Source of the DNA: Wuchereria bancrofti
Lineage: Eukaryota; Nematoda; Chromadorea; Rhabditida; Onchocercidae
NCBI GenBank assembly: GCA_005281725.1
Contig: SSBO01000024.1
Location: 19,849-40,882, forward strand
DNA: 21,034 bases
Direction of reading: 5' to 3'
In this document: positions 1-21,034 of the stretch, piece by piece
Layout: each line of letters begins with the position of its first letter
How positions within the stretch are numbered: position 1 is the first letter of the stretch
Notes under the pieces: generated by a model
What the model was told of the DNA's origin: nothing
Seen by the model: the letters and a program-made list of their open reading frames with translations, nothing else
The model's database searches: none
Made by a program: the position numbers and the translations under genes

Positions 1-2687
1 GAAGTTGCCAAGACAATCGCCCGCGAAGAAAGCTTATTTGAAAATGCCAAAACCGATGCAGTTTTATTAATAATTGACCGAAAAAAGATCCAATAATTCC
101 TCTGCTGAACCAATGGACCTATGAAGCTATGGTACTGTTAAACTGACCTGATTTTTGTCCTTTTTTATGCTATTTTGCGACATTTACAGCATTATTTTAT
201 TTACATTCCGAATAGAGGCATTTTGCATTATCTTCCGTCATACCAATATTTTGGGTCCATGAAACTGTGGGTATCAACAACCATCGCGTTAATATAAATA
301 CGGCTTCGGCTTTGTGCTTCAAAACCTCATGCACACTGTCCCCTTTTTAAAAAGTACCAGTCCGCTGTGTTCACCAATTAAACCAAAATCAACCTTGCAT
401 GATGTTTATGGTCGTAAAATGTATAGGGCTTATAACGCAGTTTTTCATAATCTTGAAGTAGTTTAATTTGATTGGTGCAGTGATTCATTAAATCATGAAT
501 ATACTCGTATTGGTGAGTACTTAGCCAGAAATTTTATTTAGCTACGAATCAAGCTCTATTTATTAATGCAGAAAATATAATATGTTATTTTAGAAGCTGA
601 GGTGGTACATTTTGCAAAACAAAATTGTAGACTTCTGCCTACAATTTTGTTTTCTCAAACATGTATGCAAATTTTGGTGAGGTTAGTCAGAACATTAAAG
701 AGTTAATAACAGATTTTCAACGAAAATCGCAAACCAATCAAAAATTTGAATCAGTTGCTGACATGAAAAGCTTTGTTGAACAGTATCCGCAATTCAAAAA
801 GATTGCCGGTAAATGAGATGTGATTTAATAGTCTAACAAATTGCTGGTTTTCTTTTTCTATGTTTTTTTCTCTTTCCTTTTTATTTTTGGAGACAAACAC
901 GAATGCATCTATTTTCTTGTTTATACTGGAGTAAGGCTGCGAGATGTGGTATTTTTTATTTGACAATTTAGGGTTGAAATTCATCATGAGCTGCATGCAA
1001 TACATTAACACGGTACAGTTTACATCCTAAATGTTGAACACTCCTATAGTGCTTTTTTATATGCAGGGCAGTGTATGGGACTGTTCAGCAGAAAAGTCAT
1101 CCTCGGAAAGTCAAATACACAAGTTAATTTGATTACTCAGATTGAAGAGACGAAAAACATGCTTTCATGTTGAAAAATATTTTTGCTGAAATAAGTTAAT
1201 TTTCAGGTATCGTTACTAAACATTTAACAGTACTTGGTGAGTTGTCAAAACTAGTAACTACTCGGAATTTGCTTGAAATTTCTGAGGTAGAACAGCAAAT
1301 CGCAAGTGGTGATGAGCATTCACATTGCCCGCAATATTCGACGCCTTTTGCAGCATGATCAAACGATGGATCTCGTAATCTTTTCTTTGCTTTAACTTTT
1401 TTTTCTTAATTTTTCTGTATGACTTTATTTATAATTCACTCGAAAACAACTTTGAAGAATTATATAGTTATATGTAGTCATAGAAACCAACACTTCTTTA
1501 AAAACTTTGAAATTCAAAAGTGTGTGTATAGATATGGTTTAATTTACTATTTCTTATGGAAAGTGTAGAAAAATTCTGATAATGATTTTGTTTGTACCAT
1601 TATATATTGCCATTGAGGATGCAATAAGGCTAGTGATGTTATACGCTTTGCGATTCGAGAATAATACGAATAGCGACATTCACGGCTTAGTGCAATTGTT
1701 AAGAGGGAAAGGTGTAAGCAATCAAAACAATCAAAATAAAAATATTTCTATATATAAAAAGAAACTCTCCTTGAGCTTTTCCTTGAGCTTCCATTGATCT
1801 TAAAAAATTATGCTTTTCTTAATTATAATCAGCAGCCATACGACTGATAATCATACAGTGATAATTTTGTGAGAAGTAGAGTTTCAGAAAGGAGCAACAT
1901 GGAATTTTTGCCTTTTATAGCTGGTATTTTTCCATTTTCTCATTAAAGTCAAAATGAAATTTCGATTAATAACATATGAGTACATACAAATCACGTATTA
2001 GTACGTACAGATAATAAGAGCTGTTCTCGATTTCGGCGGTTCAGCTCGCTGGCAAAATGATCTTTTTGATGGCATAGCAATAGCAATGACGAAACGTCAA
2101 AGGTTTAAAAGGAGTTGAAAATGTTTATATACACAGCATCCGTATATTACTGAATTAATCGATTCACTATCTAAGAATCGTCTCTCTGATACAGCTTATC
2201 CCTATATACTGCCACCACTATCATTGGTTCTTTCTGTTTAATATTTCAAAATTAATTTATTGAATGTTATGGCATTAACATCTAATGCGAAATTTACGAG
2301 AATTAATCCATGTTTATATAGTACTAGATTAAAATTATTAGAGTTTAAGTGGTTGATCCTTCATTATTTGGTCCTTTGCTGATTATTCTGAAGATTATTA
2401 TAAATTAATTTAAAATAAAGTTTTAGTGGGCAGATTATGAAACTATGTTCATTTCTGTCAAATCCAAAATATCTTCTAAGCGGCTGAAGATTTTATTGAG
2501 AATACCAAATATAGTGGTACAAATAATTTTAAAAATAAAATAATTGAAATTTCGAGGAATGGTATTGATAATATAACTCTGTTTCTCATCGGTGATGCTA
2601 CTTACGAGAATCATGGGCGGTGTACATGAAAAAACTTCGTCTGGTCCATCGAATGATTCTTTTTACTGCAATGCTTAATTCTACCAG
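1..2687 (+). pseudogene. vps45: VPS45 (Sec1/Munc18 family) pseudogene, 3' half
   Basis: VPS45 binds Tlg2/syntaxin-16-type SNAREs and supports vesicle fusion at endosomes and the TGN. Recognised blocks run in family order. 1-131 gives SLFENAKTD..LLIIDR, then PIIPLLNQWTYEAM. 255-296 gives HETVGINNHRVN. Exon 594-808 gives [16 protein letters not shown] and [13 protein letters not shown]. Exon 1207-1374 gives [29 protein letters not shown] and NIRRLLQ. Exon 1618-about 1716 gives DAIRLVMLYALRFE. About 2019-2220 gives NDLFDG, GLKGVENVY and TQHPYITELIDSLSKNRL. About 2567-2687 gives FLIGDATYE and MLNST. Breaks: 1-nt loss near 82-86; acceptor GG instead of AG at 253-254; 40-nt insertion at 621-660; 2-nt loss near 1323; 5-nt loss near 2098; extra AT at 2129-2130; frame decay after 2609. 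Some splice sites survive (808/1207, 1374/1618). The 5' half is outside the window. A possible decayed last exon is 2905-2937 (TCG..TAA), very uncertain. Family identity is strong; pseudogene status is inferred from the breaks. Confidence 0.85.
616..653. repeat. Perfect 15-bp inverted repeat inside the VPS45 relic
   Basis: Left arm AAAACAAAATTGTAG (616-630) and right arm CTACAATTTTGTTTT (639-653) pair perfectly around an 8-nt loop. The hairpin sits in a 40-nt segment (621-660) that interrupts the VPS45 reading frame between GCA AAA C and ATG TAT GCA. The segment is bounded by the direct repeat AAAC at 617-620 and 657-660, as expected for a small insertion with a short target duplication or a templated repair event. 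Its length is not a multiple of three. Confidence 0.75.
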
Positions 2688-4996
2688 GTGATCTTATCTC
2701 TATGAAGTTTGAGTGCTGAGGTGTAATATCATTTTTCCTATCATTCTTTCTCTTTATTTCGATGAAAATCAGGTGAATCCAGCATAAAATTTTGTTCGTA
2801 ACTTGTAACAGTGCAAATTATAGGAATTTGCTTGTTTTATGTATCTTTGTCTTAAGACTTTACACTTAAAATATGGCCTTCACTTGCTTATGTTATTCCT
2901 TCAGATCGTTGAGAAAACTTTTCCGGAAAAATGTTTAAAACTTTTCACCAAATGCTTTCAGCTTTATCAAAGAACTTCTGGTGGTTGCAGCAATCGGATG
3001 AACGGCCTAACAAAATCTGTGATTAAAATGGTACTTATTGTAGCTGTCGATGTATAATGGATGATGTTCCGACTGTCTCATTCATCTACTTCACTTTGTA
3101 TTTACTGCGAATTCAAATAAAGGTAGTGATTCATCGACTATTTGCAATTTAAAAATTAAAACAAGGGGATTGTCCAGAATGAGTTATATGTAATAAATGG
3201 TTAAATACTTCCTAATATTTCAAATTGACAGAACCTTTTAACTATGTCTAAACAAGTACCTCATCGAGTGGGATGAGGTGTTTGGCGTATGAGTGGGACA
3301 AGAGGGTCGCCGTAATCTAGTCAGAGTGACACAAACATCGGTCATCGGCTTTTACCGGTATCGGTGGATGTGGTTTTCTTGTATCGTTGAATCCATTTTT
3401 GAATCCATTTTAAAATGCTTGTGTTATGGGCGTGTTAGAATGTAAAGGGAGTTGGCTGGGTTAAGTGGGGTAAGTCATCGGATTTTGCAAACTAGCTAAC
3501 AGTCGAGATTGTTGGGATTATCTTTGCAGCACAGTTGTACTGTATTCCTGGTTCTTTGGAAAGAGAAATTTTGATTTCAAAGTAGTTGTTTGCTTACCTG
3601 TTCCAAAGAAGAATAGAAGCTTTTTTAGTTTTAGTTTATCACGGTTTAAAACAGTTAACCATTTTACTACGAATATTGGAAGCGGGCCAATATCTAATAG
3701 TGTTTTGATTTTGATCGTAAAGTCAAGCATTAATAACTCACCAATTAGTGGAGTCAGGATCTCTATCTCCTTGAGAATTTTGTGCCAAGACTTCTTCCAG
3801 AAAGAGCTGAGTAAGAAAAGTGTTGGGATGTGAAATATTTCTGTGGTCGGTGTAAGAAACAATACCGTGTGGAAATATTTAAATACAGGCTTCGGCAAGA
3901 TTCCTTTAAGTGTAACTGTTATAGTGTTTTAGACTTCTATAAATGCTCCCAAATCTAAATGGACGTTATGGAATCTTTTCATTCAAATTGTTGAAAATTT
4001 TATCGCTAATGGGATCGTTCGATTACTGGCGGCTTGTATGTGACTATTGATCTTTGTGAATTCAGCGGTTATCACTTTTACTGTCGGTCTTATTAGCTTA
4101 GACTCTTTAAACTCCCGGTGAATTTTAATTTAGACTTCGGTAGCGAGGACCAGATTTCGTAGGAAGCAGAAACGAGGTAATTATTAATCGAAACAGATAT
4201 ATTTGCCCCCGACTCAGTTCACTTATAAAATTATTTCCATTTTACGGTATGGAAAATAAAATGCTTTATAGGATAGTAAATGGAGTCAGGGAAAGAAAAG
4301 CCGGTATGAACTTTCGGTGAGCCAGTAATTAGATGTGCGATGTCCTCGGAATGTTTCGGCTTAATCTTTTCTTAATTCCTAAACTGGAATTTTGTGAACT
4401 GCGTATGTATGAATGTTAGTGGTGGCTGGATTAATTTGAAGCAATGGTTTACATCCCTTAACTTATTCTGGAGGCCTATTCGTTATAACATATGACATGC
4501 AATGACACCATTGGTGAGACATTTGTACCGATGGTATAGGAATTCCATGATGTGGAGAGGTATTTCGAAATGGGATGAAATACTAGAAAGTGGAGCTAAC
4601 AAACGGCTTATAGCAACTGATCTGATCATTCGGTAATAGGTCGTAACCCGCTAAACAGTGGGATCATCCTTATGCGTATATCCGCAGTTGTAGTGGTTTA
4701 CACAGACTGACTTCGGATGGAAGGTTTTTGGGTTTACTTTAGGTTAGAATATTTGGGTTTACCTTAGGTTGTAGTTTTGGAAATGTAGACTGCTTGCTCT
4801 TAGAATTTTATGAATTAGGGAGTGGCTGCGGCCTATAACAAGGAATGGTGAGTACTAACAAAGATAAGATCGTTCATTGATGTTGTTTTGTTTGACTTTT
4901 TCCATTTACTTGTTATATATCGTTCCTCTTTCAGGAGTCACCACGTTTACATGACGTATCCTTTGGGTATACACCCCAAAATCTGGTCAGTTTGAT
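2688..4996. other. Intergenic stretch without a recognised gene
   Basis: No block here matches a family I know. The longest open frame is on the minus strand at 3518-3898 (126 codons, rich in Leu, Lys and Phe) with no recognisable domain, no clear splice partners and no supporting context. 3240-4900 is somewhat richer in G than the flanks, which could reflect an old decayed element or a long-lost gene, but nothing in it proves that. 2839-3057 on the plus strand is open but looks like chance next to the VPS45 relic. Confidence 0.5.
4727..4770. repeat. Short direct repeat, 19 bp twice, period 25
   Basis: TTTGGGTTTACTTTAGGTT at 4727-4745 recurs with one change (ACTTT to ACCTT) at 4752-4770. It is a small local tandem duplication in intergenic DNA with no visible function. 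Confidence 0.7.
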
Positions 4997-5158
4997 ATAG
5001 CCCCAACATCCATATGAGTTATTGTGCGATGGTGGTCATTTAATATCGAATGGAAGGCTGACTGGCTGATTTGTGTGGAAAAGATAGCCCCAACATCCAT
5101 ATGAATTATTGTGCGATGGCGGTCATTTAATATCGAATGGCAGGCTGACTGGCTGATT
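4997..5158. repeat. Two-copy tandem duplication, period 87
   Basis: The unit starting ATAGCCCCAACATCCATATG at 4997 is repeated from 5084 with about three substitutions across some 75 bp, including GAGTT to GAATT, GGTGG to GGCGG and GGAAGG to GGCAGG. The second copy runs directly into a TG microsatellite. The few differences suggest a fairly recent duplication. Confidence 0.85.
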
Positions 5159-5159
5159 T

Positions 5160-5198
5160 TTGTGTGTGTGTATGTGTGTGTGAATGTATGTAGTGTGT
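5160..5198. repeat. TG-rich microsatellite
   Basis: An imperfect (TG)n tract, interrupted by TA and AA steps, directly follows the second copy of the 87-bp duplication. It creates a run of Val/Cys codons that opens a spurious plus-strand frame. Confidence 0.85.
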
Positions 5199-5199
5199 T

Positions 5200-5780
5200 T
5201 GTTTATATATCTGGCATAAGGGGAAGAAGGGAGAGTGGTAAGAGGTGTACGGCGTGTCACATAGTTAAAGAAAGGGTATGCGACGCAGCTTCAAGACGCG
5301 GTCGTTCCATCCTGATGTCTTCTGTCTGGTGGTCGTTTGCTCCTCTCCTATATGGTGCAATCCATCGTACCTCTCCCATTTGTCTCTCCCACAAGGAAAG
5401 TAGGTTAAGCGAGACGGAGTCGAAAGATCGGCCATGGCAGCTGGTGTCCACGATGGCGAGGAAGAGGAGGTTGAAAGGTCGAGTAGACAAGAGTCACGAT
5501 GTCCACGAGGGGAGGAACTGCCGTAGTTGCTTCAGTGGCCGATTTACCATCAATTTGGAGGTATGCCGGCTGGTGTATGTGTGTGTATGTATGTACGTGC
5601 GTCTGTGTCCGTAACTGTATCCGTGTCTGTGTAGTGATGACATAGAGGAGAGAGAAGTCGAGAATAGCATCTATTCATACCTCAACACGCTCAGTTCATC
5701 ACTACACCTATTTCCTACCCGTTCCCCGCTCATACCAGATCTATTCCTGTTCACAGGTCACCATCCTTAACTCTGCGTAT
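5200..5780. other. GC-richer intergenic patch between TG-rich tracts
   Basis: Base composition rises well above the AT-rich surroundings. Both strands are open for part of it: the plus strand through 5111-5614 and the minus strand through 5257-5490. Neither translation resembles a known family, the plus frame begins and ends in TG microsatellite, and I see no flanking splice sites that would join either to another exon. The CT-rich tail (5670-5770) is not coding-like. It may be an unrecognised transcript, a repeat-derived segment or chance; I assign no function. Confidence 0.35.
5572..5634. repeat. TG-rich microsatellite, second tract
   Basis: A degenerate TGTG/TATG/CGTG run, diverging into CTGTGTCCGTAACTGTATCC. 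It lies about 370 bp downstream of the first TG tract, on the far side of the GC-richer patch. Confidence 0.75.
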
Positions 5781-5917
5781 TGCACGTGTACCTATACTTT
5801 GTTGCAGGTTTTGTTCATCAACCATACGAATAGTAATTCCATGTGATTGGTGTTTATGCAGTTTGACTTCGTTAAATGGGAATAGATATGAAGCAAGTTC
5901 GAATCTGAAATCTTGCT

Positions 5918-5945
5918 TATATATATATATATATATGTATATATA
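5918..5945. repeat. TA microsatellite
   Basis: A (TA)n tract of 28 nt with one G interruption at 5937. It is ordinary simple sequence. Confidence 0.9.
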
Positions 5946-6122
5946 CGATAAGTCTCTTTGTGATTATTATTATTTTAACAGTAAATCATCCTATCATACT
6001 TACTGTTATTTCCAACTTACAGTGTTTGAAGATAACGCAGGGCAAACATATTTCGAATGACTACTGCTTATGTTGATTGTTTATGCTCATTTTTGAAGTG
6101 ATGAAACGATAATCTAATAGTG

Positions 6123-6165
6123 GGCAGCAGTTTCTATGCCCCTCTGATAATAGGCAGCAGTTTCT
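6123..6165. repeat. Direct repeat GGCAGCAGTTTCT, period 30
   Basis: GGCAGCAGTTTCT occurs at 6123-6135 and again at 6153-6165, preceded in both cases by similar AT-rich sequence (AATAGT and AATA). It looks like a small tandem duplication. Confidence 0.7.
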
Positions 6166-7056
6166 GCTTCATGAATTGAGTATGCATGCATAAATCGGTT
6201 TATATTTGTTTGATAAAAGAGTTAATGATTTGAATACATATCGAATTTAGTAAGCAAATTCGTAGTTAGCTTTCGAAATCAGAAAAAGTGGATGCGGATT
6301 GATCCTTCATTTTAAATAGTCATTTGGCTTGTGTTATCCTCCAAGAAGATTTGATTTTGTCAGCCATACTTTCTTATTTGTTAATATTAATAAGTTTCAG
6401 ATAAACATGAGAACTATGTATTCTTTATATGAAGGCTTTTGTTTAATATAGTTGTACGGAAAGGAATAAAATCGAATGAAGCATGTGATTATGCGACCAA
6501 GTTGTTGCTTGTGTTGCTTATGGGTTTTGCAATGTTCGATTTGCAGTTAAAAACATCGGAAGCTCCCTAAAGGGTTTTCTTGCAGATTGGAAGAAGTCTG
6601 TAATCCAGTGGTGGCGATCTCTGCTTAGTTTTGCTCTATTATATTTGGTTATTGAAATTAATTGGTATCAGTACATAAACATTCATTGAACTCATACGTA
6701 TTGTACGTACGTCATCCTTTTTTTTGGAGTGGGTTATTTGTTTCTATTATCTTTATGAATTCTTCTTACACCAATAATAAGTAAATTTTAAAATAATGTT
6801 ATAAAATCTACTGGAAGTTAGTTTTTTATTTGGAATTACTCTTCTAGTTAGCAAATTGTGTTGAGTTTTAGAACGGGACTTCTGATTTAAAGATTTCCGA
6901 CACAGTATGTAGCTGTGAGATAAAATCCGCGGTTTCATGCGCTAATATCCCACTTTCAAATCCTCGATTTTTAGAACTAATATATTTCAGATTTTTCATT
7001 TAGCGTAGTTCTTAAGATAGCATATGCTTTTTATACTACTTCCATAGCTTAATTGT
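6166..7056. other. AT-rich upstream region of the PRRC2-like gene
   Basis: I see no gene, RNA or long repeat here. As the sequence just upstream of the PRRC2-like gene it probably contains its promoter, but I can point to no specific promoter element. The minus-strand frame at 6753-6938 has no recognisable content. Confidence 0.45.
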
Positions 7057-7064
7057 TATTTCAG
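7057..7064 (+). promoter_or_regulatory. Candidate trans-splice (or 5'-UTR) acceptor
   Basis: TTATTTCAG ending at 7064 is a strong nematode 3' splice site, 86 nt upstream of the ATG at 7151. Since no coding exon precedes it, it may be the spliced-leader addition site or the acceptor of a 5'-UTR intron. A weaker alternative is TTCCCACAG ending at 7083. The assignment rests on position and consensus only. Confidence 0.45.
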
Positions 7065-7150
7065 ATTGTCAAGTTTCCCACAGTCACGATTCTTCCCTCT
7101 ACGTATTCCGTTGTTTTTGATTCTGTCTTGTTACATTTACATAATTCTGG

Positions 7151-19333
<12,183 letters not shown>

Positions 19334-19346
19334 GTATTTCCTTCCA

Positions 19347-19352
19347 AATAAA
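19347..19352 (+). terminator. AATAAA poly(A) signal, proximal
   Basis: AATAAA lies 13 nt past the stop codon, which would give a very short 3' UTR. It is probably not the main site but could be used. Confidence 0.3.
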
Positions 19353-19782
19353 AGTTGAAAACAATGGGTTTTGATGCTAGGTAACAGTTCCCAAGTTATG
19401 TACTGTTGTTGATATGTTTTCCTCCCCTAAACACAGTGCTGTTTGATCATCTTTTTTTCCATTACTGCAAAAAGGGGAGTTGGAAACTGAAGTCAGTTTC
19501 TTACAAATGTTTTCTTATTTGGTTACTTTGCATTTATATGTCCATCCCTCTGTCTTTTTCCCATTGAGAATTTCGTCAGCTTATCTACGAAAAATATTCT
19601 TCCGATCATAAAGTGTTAATGTTCGCTGGGAAAGGATTTACTGTCTGTAACCTTTTCAAAGTTTATCTCAAAATTATCAACAAGATATGTTTCTGACATT
19701 TTACTTCTGAATATTTCGAGAAATTATGGTTAGGAACAAAAAGGGTTTCGGTATAGGGTTACTACTGAGCAGGTAATGCGTC

Positions 19783-19788
19783 AATAAA
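19783..19788 (+). terminator. AATAAA poly(A) signal, middle
   Basis: The hexamer lies about 450 nt after the stop, followed by T-rich sequence within 40 nt (TTTTTGAGTTT, CACTTTTTCATTC). Of the three candidates this gives the most usual UTR length. Confidence 0.4.
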
Positions 19789-20984
19789 GTTATCAATTGA
19801 TGGAGATTAAATAACTTTTTGAGTTTGCACTTTATAGCACTTTTTCATTCTTATCATTTTTTCATTTATGATCAGTTATGCTATGTTGCTGATCGTGCTG
19901 TTGCATTGTATGGTTATAATATGTTAATCTTTGTAATTCTGAGATATGTTTTCAAATCATCTACAATCATTTATTCATAATGTTTTCTTACAAACTTTTT
20001 TTTCGCGCTATTTTACATCGACTTATAAATAGCAGCAGCAACAACAATAATAGGAATCAGTTGTGTAGTTTTCTGTTGTGTTTTCTATTTATTTTTCCCA
20101 TAATATTTAAGGCTTGTAAATTGGCATTTCGTCATGTAGAAGATACATCTAACGCTTTGTTGAACAAATAGGTCATGATGATAAATCATTAGATATGCTT
20201 GTGCGTATGTGGTTTCAGAAAAGTTGTGATATATAGTCGAGGTCTTAAAATCGAAAATACCGAAGGTTGTTTATATTTGAAAGTGTGTAAAGTTAATTTA
20301 TTTAGTTTTCTTCGAGGATGTGTATCACGAAACTAGTTGTGCTTATTATTTGCGAACACTGCATAGCTTTATTTATTAGTTATTTATACACCTTAGAATG
20401 ACATTAGTAGCCAAAGACTGTGTGCTTTGTTAATGTAGTTGACAGTTGTTTATTGGAAGTACAGGGGAAAGAGCTATTATCTGGATCGAACGTTAATCAT
20501 AATTATTTGTAATAGATATTTTGATAAAATGTTTTTTGTTTAAGAATTTTCCTGTCAGATGTTGCATGATTTCCTATTCATTATTTTCCTTGCAGTTTAT
20601 CTGATTTACGAAGTTGTATTTCTCGTAATTTTCAGAAGAAAAAATTTTTTGCCAATAAGGTGTCGCACGATGCTGTCGTTGTCTCTTGTAAATCGGTTCA
20701 ACTCGTCAATTTATGCTTGGGATTTATTTGAGTCAACATATTTTTACCATCCTTGAATTTGGGTGTTTCAGTTGAATAAGTTCATATTCATGAATTATTC
20801 ATACTGCTTGTTTACCTTCCCTCAAAACCAGTTGAGGTTTTTACAATTGTTACCATTTTCTGTTGCTAGGGTCATTGCTTTCAGAGTCTTGGTGGGCTGT
20901 TTCACTATCCTGCTTTTGCGAGAATGTGATTAAAGGGCAATTACATGAGCTGGTGGAAAGTGCCGTTTGTTAAATAGTTTTTGA

Positions 20985-20990
20985 AATAAA
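20985..20990 (+). terminator. AATAAA poly(A) signal, distal
   Basis: AATAAA with a downstream T-rich stretch (ATGTTTTCTTGG, then TTTTTG). If used, the PRRC2-like mRNA would have a 3' UTR of about 1.65 kb. It could equally belong to another transcript. Confidence 0.3.
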
Positions 20991-21034
20991 ATGTTTTCTT
21001 GGAAATAACGCAGTAGGTAATAGTTTTTGTAATT

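Larger units (their letters stand above)
19334..21034 (+). other. 3' UTR and downstream AT-rich DNA
   Basis: I recognise no further gene here. Open frames at 19980-20171 and 20559-20756 are short, Phe/Leu/Ile-rich and lack splice or start context, as expected by chance in T-rich sequence. The first part is the 3' UTR of the PRRC2-like gene; where the transcript ends is not certain. Confidence 0.5.

Noticed and set aside
751..1011. 86-codon minus-strand open frame
   Set aside because: It overlaps the VPS45 exon at 594-808, whose plus-strand translation is clearly the real signal.
3518..3898. 126-codon minus-strand open frame
   Set aside because: It has no recognisable domain or splice context, and its Leu/Lys/Phe-rich composition fits chance in AT-rich DNA. 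I considered a decayed retroelement and could not support it.
5111..5614. 167-codon plus-strand open frame
   Set aside because: It begins with GTG, both ends are translated TG microsatellite, and the middle matches no family. The opposite strand is open too.
5897..5905. GTTCGAATC resembling the tRNA B box
   Set aside because: No matching A box, acceptor stem or anticodon arm could be built around it.

Overview
The window looks like nuclear DNA of a nematode, probably a spirurid or filarial worm. It is AT-rich, its genes are cut into many short exons by GT..AG introns of about 60-410 bp, and the acceptors resemble the worm consensus TTTTCAG. No bacterial-type gene, operon, CRISPR array, tRNA or rRNA was found. 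The species assignment is inference.

Region 1 (1-2687, + strand) is the decayed 3' half of a VPS45 gene, a Sec1/Munc18-family regulator of endosomal SNARE fusion. Blocks of recognisable VPS45 protein follow one another in the right order, but they are broken by frameshifts, a lost splice acceptor, in-frame stops and a 40-nt hairpin insertion. The 5' half lies outside the window.

Region 2 (2688-7064) is intergenic. It holds small tandem duplications, TG and TA microsatellites and a locally GC-richer patch at about 5200-5780. I recognise no gene in it.

Region 3 (7065-about 21000, + strand) is one large gene of the PRRC2/BAT2 family, related to vertebrate PRRC2A/B/C and Drosophila nocte. I could phase 35 coding exons from ATG 7151 to TAA 19333, giving 5880 nt of CDS and 1959 residues, with reading frame kept at every junction. 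The N-terminal BAT2_N domain and several internal PRRC2 landmark motifs are visible; the rest is low-complexity, Pro/Gln/Ser/Asn-rich and probably disordered. Several places allow alternative splicing. The single N at 14017 lies between two identical 159-nt copies, so that intron contains an unmerged contig overlap and not a real duplication.

The PRRC2 exons carry no frameshift over 12 kb, which makes base-calling error an unlikely explanation for the broken VPS45 frame next door. I saw no convincing new multi-gene system. The points most worth a second look are the VPS45 relic with its hairpin insertion, the assembly duplication, and the splice alternatives in PRRC2.
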